A DNA stretch of 64,000 nucleotides from Pantoea sp. WMus005 (GCF_013415305.1 NZ_JACBXU010000008.1:1-64000), one strand, 5' to 3'; counted from the stretch's first letter, positions 19,584-32,715 are shown. Notes: generated by a model not told the origin, from the sequence alone. Numbers and translations are program-made.

Positions 19584-19615
19584 CATTAAGGGCCGCATCT
19601 GCGGCCCTTAATGTT
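19582..19615. terminator. Bidirectional hairpin at the fabY/yicH boundary
   Basis: A perfect 16-bp stem, AACATTAAGGGCCGCA with its complement and a TC loop, exactly fills the gap between the convergent fabY and yicH stops. It probably serves both genes. It also marks the join between two gene blocks that are far apart in E. coli. Confidence 0.85.
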
Positions 19616-19616
19616 G

Positions 19617-21296
19617 TTAATGTACCTGGCCTGCCTGCATGGTCTGCTGTACCTGCTGATTGTCCGTTGTCACCGACAGCGTGCCATTAACAGTCGGGCG
19701 TAATGGCTGGCCTGCGGCTAATGCGCCGCTCAGTTGCAGCTGAATATTGCTGTCACCGGTTAATGGCAATGCGGGCCATCCCCAGTTCTGCAATACATTC
19801 ACCGGCACCGCGCGACCCGTCAGTTGCAGCGTCAGCGGACGCGCTGGCTGCTGGCCTACGGTAGCCGTTCCTTCAAGCAGTCCTTTGTTACTGAACGCAC
19901 TCAGCTCGGTAACCTGAATCTGCTGCGGGTCCGCACTCAGCGCAATCGACGGATGACGCAGATCGGTACGGTTAAAGGTCGACTCTGCCGCGTTCAGGCT
20001 AAGTTTACCCGACCAGATCCCCCACTGATGCTGCTGCGCCAGCAGCAGGTTCTCGCCGGAGCCATCCAGTGAGGTCAGCTGGAAGGGAAACGCCGGATTG
20101 ATGTCGATAATCAGGTTACGGTTAGAGGTGAAACGCGTCACTTCTACGCTATCCAGCCACTCAGGCAGTGTCGCCTGCCAGCGGTCACGCCAGTCCTGCG
20201 GCAGGGTGTATTCCAGTCCGGCAACGGCCAGATTTTTCAGCGTCAGGCGTTTATTGCTGCGTGACCAGTCACCGTCAGCCCGAATCACCCCATTCGCCCA
20301 GCGCGAACTGAACTGCGTCAGCGCCAGACCCTGCGGGGAGAAGTCCAGATTAACGATGGGATCATTAAGCTCGAATCCACCGTTGATAAAATTGCTGGCA
20401 TTCAGCGCCAGCGAACCATCGTTACTCTGCCAGTCATCTCCCTGCCAGCTAACGTTTCTCAGTGTCAGATCCAGATCCGTCACCGCCCAGTCAGGCCCCT
20501 GCAGACGGGCGTCGGTCATGTCGAGTCGTGTAATGGCAATAGAGGGAACAACCTGCAGGCTATGCAGGAAATCTTTCAGGCTGCTGGTGGTCTGCAGACG
20601 AATGTCGTTCAGTCGCAGCTGATTAATTTTCCAGTTGCCCTGGGCATCGCGCTCACCGTTACCGGTCATGGAGCCACGCGCCAGATCGGCACCAATATTG
20701 TCAAAGCGCATCCGCCCCTGAGAAACACTCCCCTGAATCAGGACGTTTTCACCCGGTACCTTATTCAGCGTCATGCTGCCTGCACTCATCTGGAAACGGG
20801 CATCGCGACCCAGCATATCCAGGGCTGTGGGTTTCCACGGCAAAATGCCGCCATTAACCTGCTGAGCAAACAGCGGTAATGCGCTGTTGGGGCTGTCGAT
20901 GCGCATATTATTAAGTTGCAGGCGATCGGCCTGAATCGGTAGCGCGCTGCCTGGTGCGAGATTGGCCAGATTGACTTCTCCATCGCGCAGCTCAAGACTG
21001 CTGAAATGGAACGGATCGCTGAACTGAATCAGTGCCAGACCGAGATCAACACGTTTCGCCACCAGCACTGCAGGCTGCCCATCATGACCAAAGCTGAAGT
21101 CATCCAGAATGATGTGAGAGGGAGAGGAGAAATTGTGTTCAATTTTACTCAGGGAGAGATGCCATTCGGTTTTGTCGCTCACCCAACGGCTAAACCAGCC
21201 TGCACCCCACTGTGTCTGCAGCAGTACATAGATCACGACCAGGGTGAAAAGCAGCAGCAAAAGTAAGGTGAGGAAAAACTTTCCAAGAAATTTCAT
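19617..21296 (-). CDS. yicH: AsmA-family envelope protein YicH
   Basis: A 559-aa AsmA-like protein (E. coli YicH is 569) with one N-terminal membrane anchor (about residues 7-28) and a long beta-rich periplasmic region. Such proteins are thought to take part in lipid traffic between envelope membranes; YicH's own role is unknown. It carries the conserved PSHIILDDFSFGHDGQPA, GPDWAVTDLDLTLRN and QNWGWPALPLTGD segments. The start at 21296 has a GGAAGGA site. Confidence 0.93.
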   Translation of the reverse strand: MKFLGKFFLTLLLLLLFTLVVIYVLLQTQWGAGWFSRWVSDKTEWHLSLSKIEHNFSSPSHIILDDFSFGHDGQPAVLVAKRVDLGLALIQFSDPFHFSSLELRDGEVNLANLAPGSALPIQADRLQLNNMRIDSPNSALPLFAQQVNGGILPWKPTALDMLGRDARFQMSAGSMTLNKVPGENVLIQGSVSQGRMRFDNIGADLARGSMTGNGERDAQGNWKINQLRLNDIRLQTTSSLKDFLHSLQVVPSIAITRLDMTDARLQGPDWAVTDLDLTLRNVSWQGDDWQSNDGSLALNASNFINGGFELNDPIVNLDFSPQGLALTQFSSRWANGVIRADGDWSRSNKRLTLKNLAVAGLEYTLPQDWRDRWQATLPEWLDSVEVTRFTSNRNLIIDINPAFPFQLTSLDGSGENLLLAQQHQWGIWSGKLSLNAAESTFNRTDLRHPSIALSADPQQIQVTELSAFSNKGLLEGTATVGQQPARPLTLQLTGRAVPVNVLQNWGWPALPLTGDSNIQLQLSGALAAGQPLRPTVNGTLSVTTDNQQVQQTMQAGQVH

Positions 21297-21387
21297 AGCA
21301 TCCTTCCCGAGTTAAATCCGGTGAGAGGTTGTTATGCCTGAATTACCGTTACAGCTCAACAGCCTGGATGTAAATCCGAATAATTAG

Positions 21388-21409
21388 CAGGCAGGCCGAA
21401 GCCTGCCTG
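21388..21409 (-). terminator. Hairpin after xanP
   Basis: A perfect 9-bp stem CAGGCAGGC / GCCTGCCTG with a 4-nt loop lies 5 bp beyond the xanP stop. It has no long T run, so its efficiency is uncertain. Confidence 0.6.
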
Positions 21410-21414
21410 TGGCC

Positions 21415-22788
21415 TTACTTCTCTTGCGGAAAAATCAGGTTAAGCACGATTGCGGTAATGCCGCCCGCCGCAATGCCTGAAGAGAGCAGGGTTTTCAGCC
21501 AGTCAGGCGCAAACTGCAGGATCAGCGGCTGCTGGGAAACGCCCAGGCCCACCGCCAGTGACAGCGCGATAATCATAATGGCGCGGCGGTTAAGCGGCTC
21601 ACGTGACACAATGCGAACACCCGAGGCGGCGATGGTACCGAACATCACAATGGTTGCGCCGCCGAGTACCGGTTCAGGGATCATCTGCACCAGACCGCTC
21701 ACCGCCGGGAACAGCCCCAGCACAATCAGCATCAGCGCAACAACAAAGCCCACGTAGCGGCTGGCTACGCCGGTTAACTGAATCACACCATTGTTCTGAC
21801 CAAAGCAGGAGTTAGGGAAGGTATTAAACAGCGCGGAGACAAAAGAGTTGAGGCCGTTAGCCAGCACGCCGCCTTTCAGGCGTTTCATATAGAGGGGGCC
21901 GCTGACTGGCTGCTCTGACACATCCGAAGTGGCGGTGATATCACCGATGGTTTCCAGGGAGGTCACCATAAACACCAGCATCAGCGGGATGAGGAGATTC
22001 CAGTCGAATCCCAGTCCGTAATAGAGCGGGGTCGGCACTACAATCAGCGGCTGATTATCGGGGATACCGGCTGCAGGCAGCATGCCCATCGCCCAGGCCA
22101 GCAGATAGCCCACGGCCATCGCAATCACCAGGGAGGCAACGCGCAGGTAGGGGTTCTTCTGCCGGTTAAGTAGCACGATCACCAGCAGCACGGCGCCGGC
22201 CAGCATCAGATTTTTTGGCGCGCCAAAGGTATGGTCGTTCATCGCGCTGAAACCGCCGCCAATTGAGGTCAGTCCCACCTGAATCAGTGACAGCCCAATA
22301 ATCATCACCACGATACCGGAAACCAGTGGCGTAATAATCCGGCGAGCCAGATGCAATACGCGTGACAGCACCATTTCGGTACAGGAAGCCACCATCAGCG
22401 TGCCAAATAGCGCCGCCATCATGGTGGGCACGTCAGCGCCGCCATTTTTCAGCGCCATACCACCCATTATCAAAGGCGTGACGAAGTTGAAGCTGGTGCC
22501 CTGAATCGACAGCAGGCCCGAACCCACCGGCCCCCAGGTTTTGATTTGCAGCAGTGATGCCACGCCCGAAGCAAACAGCGACATGCTGATAACGTGCCGG
22601 GTATCTTCTGCGGGCAGGCCCAGCGCCTGACAGATCAGAATGGCGGGTGTGATAACCGCAACAAACATCGCCAGCAGATGCTGACCCGCGGCAAACAATG
22701 TTTGCGGCAGAGGTGGACGATCTTCAAGACGATAAATCAGTTCGCTTTGCGTGGCGGAAGGCTGGTCTGGCTGAGGATTGGTGGACAT
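21415..22788 (-). CDS. xanP: Xanthine permease XanP (NAT/NCS2 family)
   Basis: Proton-coupled xanthine importer of the inner membrane, 457 aa with about 14 hydrophobic segments. The family signature is in [20 protein letters not shown] (Gln-Asn-x-Gly with a downstream Thr-Gly). The substrate-binding helix is in [14 protein letters not shown], and a conserved TM3 motif is [12 protein letters not shown]. It lies downstream of recG; gltS, which separates them in E. coli, is absent. A near-consensus PurR box lies about 55 bp upstream of the start. Confidence 0.95.
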   Translation of the reverse strand: MSTNPQPDQPSATQSELIYRLEDRPPLPQTLFAAGQHLLAMFVAVITPAILICQALGLPAEDTRHVISMSLFASGVASLLQIKTWGPVGSGLLSIQGTSFNFVTPLIMGGMALKNGGADVPTMMAALFGTLMVASCTEMVLSRVLHLARRIITPLVSGIVVMIIGLSLIQVGLTSIGGGFSAMNDHTFGAPKNLMLAGAVLLVIVLLNRQKNPYLRVASLVIAMAVGYLLAWAMGMLPAAGIPDNQPLIVVPTPLYYGLGFDWNLLIPLMLVFMVTSLETIGDITATSDVSEQPVSGPLYMKRLKGGVLANGLNSFVSALFNTFPNSCFGQNNGVIQLTGVASRYVGFVVALMLIVLGLFPAVSGLVQMIPEPVLGGATIVMFGTIAASGVRIVSREPLNRRAIMIIALSLAVGLGVSQQPLILQFAPDWLKTLLSSGIAAGGITAIVLNLIFPQEK

Positions 22789-22840
22789 CGTCTGTTCTTC
22801 CCAAAAAATAATGTGGCGATTGTAATCATCCGCCGGGCAA

Positions 22841-22856
22841 AAGCAATCGTTTGCCC
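22841..22856. promoter_or_regulatory. Candidate PurR operator upstream of xanP
   Basis: AAGCAATCGTTTGCCC matches the PurR consensus ANGCAANCGNTTNCNT at 10 of 11 specified positions in either orientation. It is embedded in a larger palindrome (22832-22859, GCCGGGCAAA / TTTGCCCGGC) in the recG-xanP gap. That hairpin may also serve as a recG transcript end, so the same sequence has two possible roles. Confidence 0.5.
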
Positions 22857-22892
22857 GGCATGGATATGAAAGCCGACTCGAAGGGATATCAT

Positions 22893-24971
22893 TCAGACGT
22901 TGGTAAAACGGGTGTTCTCTGGCAGCCAGCGTTCGATCAGGGCGCTGGCCTGCTCGGGATAGTGCTGGTGGATGTGGCGCGCCACACGCTGAACTTCTGG
23001 CACCATCGCCGCATCGCGCAGCAGGTCGGCCACTTTAAATTCGGCGTTACCGGTCTGACGTGTACCCAGCAGTTCACCCGGTCCGCGAATCTCCAGATCG
23101 AACTGGGCAATAACAAAGCCGTCATTGCTGTCGCGCAGCACCTGCAAACGCTTCTGCGCTGTCTTGCTCAGCGGCGCTTTGTAGAGCAGCACACAGTGCG
23201 ATGCCACAGCACCACGACCCACACGGCCTCGCAACTGATGCAGCTGCGCCAGCCCTAATCGCTCAGGGTTTTCGATAATCATCAGGCTGGCATTCGGCAC
23301 GTCCACGCCGACCTCAATCACGGTCGTCGCGACCAGCAGCTGGAGTTCATTCGCTTTAAACGCCTGCATTACCGCCTGTTTTTCCGCAGGCTTCATACGG
23401 CCATGCACCAGTCCGATGTTTAAGTCGGGCAGCGCGGTTTTCAGGGATTCCCAGCTGGCTTCTGCCGCCTGTGCTTCCAGTAGTTCTGACTCTTCAATCA
23501 GCGTGCAGACCCAGTAGGCCTGACGCCCTTCGCGGCAGGCATGCTCAACACGTGCCACAATCTCGTCACGTCGGGTATCGGGGATGGCCACGGTGGTCAC
23601 CGGAGTACGTCCCGGCGGCAGCTCATCGATGGTTGAGGTATCGAGATCAGCGTAAGCGGTCATCGCCAGGGTGCGCGGAATAGGTGTGGCGGTCATGATC
23701 AGCTGATGCGGATGGAAACCCTGCTCCTCGCCTTTTTCCCACAAGGCCAGTCGCTGGTGGACGCCGAAGCGGTGCTGCTCATCAATAATGACCAGCGCCA
23801 GACGATTGAACTGTACCTGCTCCTGAAAAAGAGCGTGTGTGCCCACGACCATCGCCACCTGACCGCTGGCTATCGCTTCCTGCTGTGCCTGGCGGGCTTT
23901 GCCTTTCTGTTTTCCGGCCAGCCAGCCCACGTCAATCCCCAGTGGCGCAAACCACTGGCGCAAGTTACTGGCATGCTGTTCAGCCAGCAGTTCGGTCGGC
24001 GCCATCAGCGCAACCTGCTTGCCATGGGCGATAACATTCAGCGCAGAGAGCGCAGCAACCAGTGTCTTACCCGAGCCGACGTCGCCCTGCACAAGTCGCA
24101 TCATCGGGAAATCATTGGCCAGATCTTTCTCTATCTCCGCTACCACGCGTTTCTGCGCATTGGTTGGTGAGAAAGGCAGCGCGGCCAGCAGCTGATCACT
24201 GAGATTGTGTCGCGGCGGCATCGGCAATGCGTAATAGCGCTGAGCACCGGCGCGCACCGCCAGCATGCTGAGGTTGTGCGCCAGCAGCTCTTCCAGAATT
24301 AATCTGCGCTGTGCCGGATGACGTCCACTTTCCAGCTCGCTGAGTCTGAGATCGGGCGGCGGACGATGCAGTGTGCGCAGCGCATCAGGCAGACTGATTA
24401 AGCCGCCGCTTAACTCCTTCGGCAACAGCTCGGCAATCGGGCAGCTTTCCAGCAGCGTGAGTGCCTGGTCAGTGAGATTACGCAGTGTGGCCTGTCGAAT
24501 GCCTTCGGTGGTGGGATAAACCGGCGTTAAGGTCTCTTCCAGCGCCACATTGCTCTGTTCACCCTGAATACGGTATTCAGGATGAATAATCTCAGCGCCA
24601 CGCTGACCGCGCTTAATCTCACCATAGGCGGTAACGCGACGTCCCGGCGACAGGTTGTTCTTCATCCCGGCATTGAAATTAAAAAAGCGCATCGTCAGTA
24701 CGCCGCTACCATCGCTGATCTGGCACACCATCATCCGGCGGCGCCCAAAGGTGATATCAGTGTGCAGCACTTCGCCTTCTACTGTGGCCCAGATACCGGG
24801 CAGCAGATCGTCAATGGCATAGAGTTGGGTGCGATCTTCGTAGCGAAGGGGGAGATGGAGCAGGAGATCCTGAATGGTGTGCAGGTCAATTTTGGCCAGT
24901 TTAGCTGCCTGGCTGGCACCGACGCCGGTCAGGGTACTGAGCGGGATGGCATCCAGCAGACGGCCTTTCAT
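22893..24971 (-). CDS. recG: ATP-dependent DNA helicase RecG
   Basis: Superfamily-2 helicase that remodels stalled replication forks and recombination intermediates. The N-terminal wedge domain is followed by helicase motifs: GDVGSGKT (I), the DEQH box in [11 protein letters not shown] (II), [12 protein letters not shown] (III) and QLRGRVGRG (VI). Length 692 aa (E. coli 693). Its ATG overlaps the trmH stop by 4 bp, so it is the last gene of the gmk-rpoZ-spoT-trmH-recG run. Confidence 0.97.
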   Translation of the reverse strand: MKGRLLDAIPLSTLTGVGASQAAKLAKIDLHTIQDLLLHLPLRYEDRTQLYAIDDLLPGIWATVEGEVLHTDITFGRRRMMVCQISDGSGVLTMRFFNFNAGMKNNLSPGRRVTAYGEIKRGQRGAEIIHPEYRIQGEQSNVALEETLTPVYPTTEGIRQATLRNLTDQALTLLESCPIAELLPKELSGGLISLPDALRTLHRPPPDLRLSELESGRHPAQRRLILEELLAHNLSMLAVRAGAQRYYALPMPPRHNLSDQLLAALPFSPTNAQKRVVAEIEKDLANDFPMMRLVQGDVGSGKTLVAALSALNVIAHGKQVALMAPTELLAEQHASNLRQWFAPLGIDVGWLAGKQKGKARQAQQEAIASGQVAMVVGTHALFQEQVQFNRLALVIIDEQHRFGVHQRLALWEKGEEQGFHPHQLIMTATPIPRTLAMTAYADLDTSTIDELPPGRTPVTTVAIPDTRRDEIVARVEHACREGRQAYWVCTLIEESELLEAQAAEASWESLKTALPDLNIGLVHGRMKPAEKQAVMQAFKANELQLLVATTVIEVGVDVPNASLMIIENPERLGLAQLHQLRGRVGRGAVASHCVLLYKAPLSKTAQKRLQVLRDSNDGFVIAQFDLEIRGPGELLGTRQTGNAEFKVADLLRDAAMVPEVQRVARHIHQHYPEQASALIERWLPENTRFTNV

Positions 24972-25666
24972 CTTCTTTTACCCGTCGACTGCATGGTTGC
25001 CCACCAGGTGGGGTCGGCGTCGACTTCACCCTGTGCATTAATGCGCGGATAAGGTAGACCTTTCTGCTTTGCGACCCGCGCCAGCACCGGGAATCCACCT
25101 TCGAACAGCAGGCGTTGCTGTTCATCTTCATCCAGCAGGCTGTAATCGCGCAGGTAAAGACCAGCGTTCTGCCGCTGCCGCTGGGCTTCATAGAGGATTA
25201 GCGCACAGGCAACCGAGACATTAAGCGACTGCACCATACCTACCATTGGAATCACAATCTGCCGATCGGCCAGCGCCAGGGCTTCTTCAGTGATGCCGGT
25301 TTTTTCCTGACCCATAAGGATGCAGGTCGGAAGGGTATAATCGATCTCACGGAAATCCACAGCATCGGCGGAGAGATGGGTGGCTAAAACCTGCATCTTC
25401 TGCTGTTTCAACTGTTTTACGGCATCGCCGATGGTGGGATGGGTGACCACTTTCACCCAGCTGTTGCTTCCGGCAGATGCGGAAGCCTGAGTACGCATCC
25501 GCTGGCTCGGCCAGACGGCATGCACTTCATGGATGCCGACAGCGTCAGCTGTGCGGATCACCGCTGAAACATTATGTGGCTTATGCACCTGCTCCATGCA
25601 GACCGTCAGGTCGTGCTGGCGGAGTGCCAGCATCGCCTGAATTCGGGCAAAACGTTGATCGTTCAT
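24968..25666 (-). CDS. trmH: tRNA (guanosine(18)-2'-O)-methyltransferase TrmH
   Basis: SPOUT-class (trefoil knot) methyltransferase forming Gm18 in the D-loop of tRNAs. Motif 1 is VHKPHNVSAVIRTADAVG with the catalytic Arg, motif 2 is ILMGQEKTGI and motif 3 is IPMVGMVQSLNVSVACALILYE. Length 232 aa. It starts 2 bp after spoT and overlaps recG by four bases. Confidence 0.96.
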   Translation of the reverse strand: MNDQRFARIQAMLALRQHDLTVCMEQVHKPHNVSAVIRTADAVGIHEVHAVWPSQRMRTQASASAGSNSWVKVVTHPTIGDAVKQLKQQKMQVLATHLSADAVDFREIDYTLPTCILMGQEKTGITEEALALADRQIVIPMVGMVQSLNVSVACALILYEAQRQRQNAGLYLRDYSLLDEDEQQRLLFEGGFPVLARVAKQKGLPYPRINAQGEVDADPTWWATMQSTGKRR

Positions 25667-25668
25667 GC

Positions 25669-27777
25669 CTAATTACGGTTACGGTGGACTTTGATCACAT
25701 CGGGCATCACGCGAATTTTACGCATGATATTCGCCAGATGGACGCGATCACGTGCGGTCAGGCGGATGAAAGCACTGTAGACGCGGCCATCACGCTCTTC
25801 AGTATTCAGGCTCTGAATATTGGAACCGGCCGTGTTGATTGCTGCCGTCAGATTAGCCAGCGCGCCCTGATGGTTAAACATGTCGACTTTAATTTCCGCC
25901 ACGAACTCCTGCTCGGTGACGATATCCCACTCGACCGGCATGAATTTTTCCTGCTCTTTCTGGTAACCACGAATATTCCGACAGGATTCATGATGCACCA
26001 CCAGACCTTTGCCGGGACTGACATGGGCAACAATCGGGTCACCAGGAATCGGTCGGCAGCATTTGGCGAAGGTAATCAACACGCCATCTGCGCCTTTGAT
26101 TGGCAGTTTACCCCGCTTGCTGTTACTGCTGATGACGTTGCTGTCAGACTGCAGCAGGTTCTTCGCCACCACCACGCTCATCGCATTGCCCAGACCGATT
26201 TCCGCCAGCAGATCGTCAAGCGAGGTCAGCTTCATACGATCCAGCTCCTGCCTGATATTCTCAGGTGGAATTTCAGCCAGTTTTCGGCTTCCGCCCAGCG
26301 CATGACTGAGCAGGCGGCGACCCAGATTGACGGAGTCTTCACGCTTGAGGTTTTTCAGCAGCTGGCGAATTTTGGCGCGGGCTTTGGAACTGACGACAAA
26401 GTTGAGCCAGGCAGCGTTAGGACGGGCGCCCGGCGCGGTGATGATCTCAATCGTCTGACCGCTGGTCAGGGATTGCGACAGCGGATAAGGCTGGCGATCA
26501 ACGCGTGCGCCGACGCAGGCATGGCCAATATCGGTGTGAACCGCATAGGCGAAGTCTACCGGTGTCGCACCGGTTGGCAGCTCAACAATGCGGCCTTCAG
26601 GCGTAAAGACGTAGATCTCATCCGGGAAGAGATCGGACTTCACGCTTTCAATAAATTCAAAGGAGCTGCCCGCACTCTGCTGTAGTTCCAGCAGGCTTTG
26701 TAGCCAGCGCTGAGCGCGAATCTGTGCGGTGGTGCCACTTTCGCCCGCCTGTTTATAAGCCCAGTGCGCAGCGACCCCCATTTCCGCCATCTGATCCATA
26801 TCCTCGGTGCGAATCTGCACTTCAACCGGCACGCCGTGCGGACCGATCATCGAAGTATGGAGGGATTGATAGCCGTTAGCTTTGGGGATGGCGATGTAAT
26901 CTTTAACGCGGCCCGGGCGCGGCTTATACAGGCTGTGCATCTGGCCCAGAACGCGATAGCAGGTATCCAGATCTTTCACGATGACGCGAAAGGCATAGAT
27001 ATCCATGATCGAGTGAAAACGCTGCTCTTTCAGCGTCATTTTGCGGTAGATCGAGTAAAGATGCTTTTCGCGACCGCTGACGCGGCAGGGAATGCCCGCT
27101 TCCTGCAAACGGCCATCGATCTCAGAAAGAATCTTCTGGATCATCTCTTTACGATTACCGCGTGCGGCTTTCACCACCTCTTTAATTACCCGATAACGAT
27201 TCGGATAAAGTGCCTCAAAACCAAGCTCTTCCAGCTCTGTTTTAAGATGGTGAATACCCAGTCGGTGCGCCAGCGGACTGTAAATCTCTAACGTTTCCAG
27301 CGCGATACGGCGACGCTTGTCCGGGCGTAATGCACCAAGGGTGCGCATATTGTGGGTGCGGTCAGCCAGCTTGATGAGAATGACGCGGATATCCTGCACC
27401 ATCGCCATAATCATCTTGCGGAAGTTTTCTGCCTGCGCTTCTTTCTTGTCGCGGAACTTCAGCTTATCCAGCTTGGAAACGCCTTCGACCAGCTCTGCCA
27501 CACTTTTACCGAACAGCTGTTCCATGTCCTGATAAGTGGCAGGCGTATCTTCGATCACGTCATGCAGCAGCGCGGCCATGAGGGTTTCATGGTCGAGCTT
27601 CATTTCCGCCAGAATACAGGCCACGGCAACAGGATGGGTGATATAAGGCTCACCGCTGGAGCGTGTCTGTCCCTCGTGGGCATCACGTGCGACAAGGTAG
27701 GCTTGCTGGAGGCGCTTGATCTGCTCCTCTGGCAAGTATTTTTCAATCAGTTGATTGAGACTTTCAAACAGATACAA
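25669..27777 (-). CDS. spoT: Bifunctional (p)ppGpp synthase/hydrolase SpoT
   Basis: Makes and degrades the alarmone (p)ppGpp. The N-terminal HD hydrolase domain (HPVAVACILAEM, HDVIEDTPATY) is followed by the weak synthetase domain, TGS (DEIYVFTPEGRIVELP), a helical/zinc-finger region (CCRPIPGD) and a C-terminal ACT domain. Length 702 aa, as in E. coli. The start is a TTG at 27777 (protein MYLFESLNQL), the same unusual start codon used by E. coli spoT. It lies 20 bp after rpoZ. Confidence 0.98.
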   Translation of the reverse strand: MYLFESLNQLIEKYLPEEQIKRLQQAYLVARDAHEGQTRSSGEPYITHPVAVACILAEMKLDHETLMAALLHDVIEDTPATYQDMEQLFGKSVAELVEGVSKLDKLKFRDKKEAQAENFRKMIMAMVQDIRVILIKLADRTHNMRTLGALRPDKRRRIALETLEIYSPLAHRLGIHHLKTELEELGFEALYPNRYRVIKEVVKAARGNRKEMIQKILSEIDGRLQEAGIPCRVSGREKHLYSIYRKMTLKEQRFHSIMDIYAFRVIVKDLDTCYRVLGQMHSLYKPRPGRVKDYIAIPKANGYQSLHTSMIGPHGVPVEVQIRTEDMDQMAEMGVAAHWAYKQAGESGTTAQIRAQRWLQSLLELQQSAGSSFEFIESVKSDLFPDEIYVFTPEGRIVELPTGATPVDFAYAVHTDIGHACVGARVDRQPYPLSQSLTSGQTIEIITAPGARPNAAWLNFVVSSKARAKIRQLLKNLKREDSVNLGRRLLSHALGGSRKLAEIPPENIRQELDRMKLTSLDDLLAEIGLGNAMSVVVAKNLLQSDSNVISSNSKRGKLPIKGADGVLITFAKCCRPIPGDPIVAHVSPGKGLVVHHESCRNIRGYQKEQEKFMPVEWDIVTEQEFVAEIKVDMFNHQGALANLTAAINTAGSNIQSLNTEERDGRVYSAFIRLTARDRVHLANIMRKIRVMPDVIKVHRNRN

Positions 27778-27797
27778 GGGCGACCTGCAGGTGGCTG

Positions 27798-28073
27798 TTA
27801 ACGACGACCTTCAGCGATAGCGGTAACGGCCTGTAACTCAGCGGCTTCCTGCTCTTGCTGTTCCTGACGATCACGCACATCTAAAATCTGATTGGTGACC
27901 AAACCTTCTTCGATCTCGCGCAGGGCGATAACGGTAGGTTTATCGTTCTCTTCCGGAACCAGCGGATCTTTGCCGCCAACCTGCATCTGACGTGCACGAC
28001 GTGCAGCGACCAACACCAGGTCAAAACGATTACCAACTTTTTCTACTGCGTCCTGAACGGTTACGCGTGCCAT
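27798..28073 (-). CDS. rpoZ: DNA-directed RNA polymerase omega subunit
   Basis: A 91-aa RNA polymerase subunit that helps beta' fold and contributes to a ppGpp-binding site. It begins [31 protein letters not shown] and ends in a Gln/Glu-rich helix, as in E. coli. Its place beside spoT is conserved. Confidence 0.98.
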   Translation of the reverse strand: MARVTVQDAVEKVGNRFDLVLVAARRARQMQVGGKDPLVPEENDKPTVIALREIEEGLVTNQILDVRDRQEQQEQEAAELQAVTAIAEGRR

Positions 28074-28127
28074 AGGTGTGCTACTCCACAGATGAAGAAA
28101 TGACTGCGCATCATACTGAAACTGTAT

Positions 28128-28889
<762 letters not shown>

Positions 28890-28964
28890 TTAAACCTTTA
28901 TTGCTACGGCCTCCCTTCCGAAACCTAACATCACTCCTGGCTGACGCTAACTCATTAATATTGA

Positions 28965-31298
<2,334 letters not shown>

Positions 31299-31638
31299 AG
31301 CAGACTCCGGTAAGGCGACGGCATTGATCAGGAGACGGCGACTGAGGTTTTCTGGCGATCGGCGTCCGGGATGAGCGCAGTTTATACCAGCCAGCCCCGG
31401 CTTCGGCATAGAAAGTCTTTTTTGCAGAGGTGATGCCGTAAACGCATGAGATAAAGGAGTGGAAAAGTGTGCTGCGGGTTTGTAAATCGCGCCTGATGGT
31501 ATCTGGCTCTGGACTGGCGGGGCTTGACTGACCGTAACCGTCAGACAGGAACTTGAGGCAAATCAGTTTATAAAGGAGATAAAAAAGGCTGTATGCAACG
31601 GATAAATAAATAATTCAGCAGGGAAATAAACGACAGGT
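31299..31638. other. Non-coding stretch downstream of the half flippase
   Basis: About 340 bp between the yicG start and the flippase terminator. No convincing ORF, RNA gene or repeat is visible, and there is no trace of dinD, the gene that occupies the yicG-yicC interval in E. coli. The yicG promoter must lie here. Confidence 0.5.
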
Positions 31639-31639
31639 T

Positions 31640-31675
31640 TAAAAAAAGAAAAGGCGTGCTGGTTAACAGCACGCC
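31640..31675 (-). terminator. Terminator after the half flippase gene
   Basis: On the minus strand, a perfect 9-bp stem GGCGTGCTG / CAGCACGCC is followed by TTTTCTTTTTTT. It lies about 50 bp past the flippase stop, so the shortened gene still has a well-formed 3' end. Confidence 0.9.
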
Positions 31676-31722
31676 AACGCATCATTTCGGATGCTCAGAG
31701 CCCACCATACAGACTTATTTTA

Positions 31723-32367
31723 TTATTTGTTTCTTGCACGCACTTTAGTAAACGCATTCAGACTAAAGTGGTATTCCGGCTGAAACCATGAACGACCATA
31801 GTAGCAGTAAATCAGCATGCGAATAGAGGCCATCGCAAGGTAACCCCAAATCGCACATAATACTGAAGGTGTCAGCCAGACGGTAAATAAGGTTACCGCA
31901 AGCCCGGCTAATACTGAGGACGTTTCAGCAAAAGCGATACGGGTATATTGTTTTTCGCGCTGTAATATCGCACGGTAATGCTGGCCCTGTGGGATGATAA
32001 TAAACACCACTGAGACCATCTGCAGCATTAATGCCAGTTGCGGTTGATCAAACAGGCTGTTCAGCAGGTGGCTGGCCGTAAATAACAGACCAAACACAGC
32101 GATACCCATCAACATATTACCCCAATAGATCGTGGAGAGATCATTGATAGAGAGCATGCAGCGGCGGATCAGCGTATTGGAGAAGCCGCGATCGGCCAGA
32201 GTGTCGATTGCCAGCAGAGCAATCACGGCAATCGCCAGCAGGTTCAGTTCATTCGCCTGCAGTATCTGCGCCAGCAATGAGAGCTGCAGTACGCCGATGC
32301 CAATAATTTTGATTGAGGAGAGCAGAGACCATTTTGCGCTATTAAGACTGCTTTCACGTATTGCCAT
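31723..32367 (-). pseudogene. Half-length polysaccharide flippase (Wzx/MOP superfamily), N-lobe only
   Basis: The reading frame encodes about 214 aa resembling the start of Wzx-type oligosaccharide flippases (AKWSLLSSIKIIGIGVLQ; the LADRGFSNTLIRR loop; YRAILQREKQYTRIAFAE). About six hydrophobic segments are visible, where full-length members have 12-14 in about 480 aa. It ends at WFQPEYHFSLNAFTKVRARNK, in the linker that normally joins the two six-helix lobes. The rest is absent; a terminator follows directly. The ATG at 32367 (MAIRESS) best fits the family start, but 32388 and 32424 are in frame. It is probably a remnant, though a functional half-transporter is possible. Confidence 0.65.
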
Positions 32368-32445
32368 AATATACTCGTTAGAGTCCATCGACTCTGTGAG
32401 AATTAAATAGTTGTGTAACGGCAAGTAGGGGTTGCTGTGACACCG

Positions 32446-32715
32446 TTAGTTAGTGCAATTTTTCCGGCCGAAGCCCTTAAAACCTCTCGAGGCTTGCCAT
32501 GTTATTATGTGTTCAATCAAATGATGCCCGGATAAATAAAAGCTATCCCTGGTAAATTCTCTGTTTCGTGTCATGGCGGGATCCCATGCAGCTAATAAGA
32601 ATCCCGCCAGATCACGAATAAATCCTGTTGTAGTTTTATATTCTCCAGCCAGCATCCTTGCGGCAATCTCAACGCATTCTTTTTGTGACAACTAAGGATA
32701 CGTTGAGCGGTCCAT
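32446..32715 (-). pseudogene. Unidentified ORF interrupted by an in-frame amber codon
   Basis: An ATG at 32715 with an AGGA Shine-Dalgarno 8 nt upstream opens MDRSTYP. It is followed by TAG (32692-32694), after which the same frame continues for 81 codons (LSQKECVEIAARMLAGEYKT onward, ending GRKNCTN). The downstream part alone would need a TTG start without a ribosome-binding site. The simplest reading is one small gene of about 89 codons broken by a nonsense mutation at codon 8. The protein family is not recognised. It has mixed helical composition and no membrane segment. Confidence 0.45.

Noticed and set aside
21334-21384. Short plus-strand ORF (MPELPLQLNSLDVNPNN) with a GAGG site between yicH and xanP
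   Set aside because: Only 17 codons, transcribed against both neighbours, and no further support.
22893-23258. Several open plus-strand frames lying over recG, spoT, xanP and waa genes
   Set aside because: They are antisense shadows of well-identified genes, with skewed composition and no ribosome sites or family resemblance.
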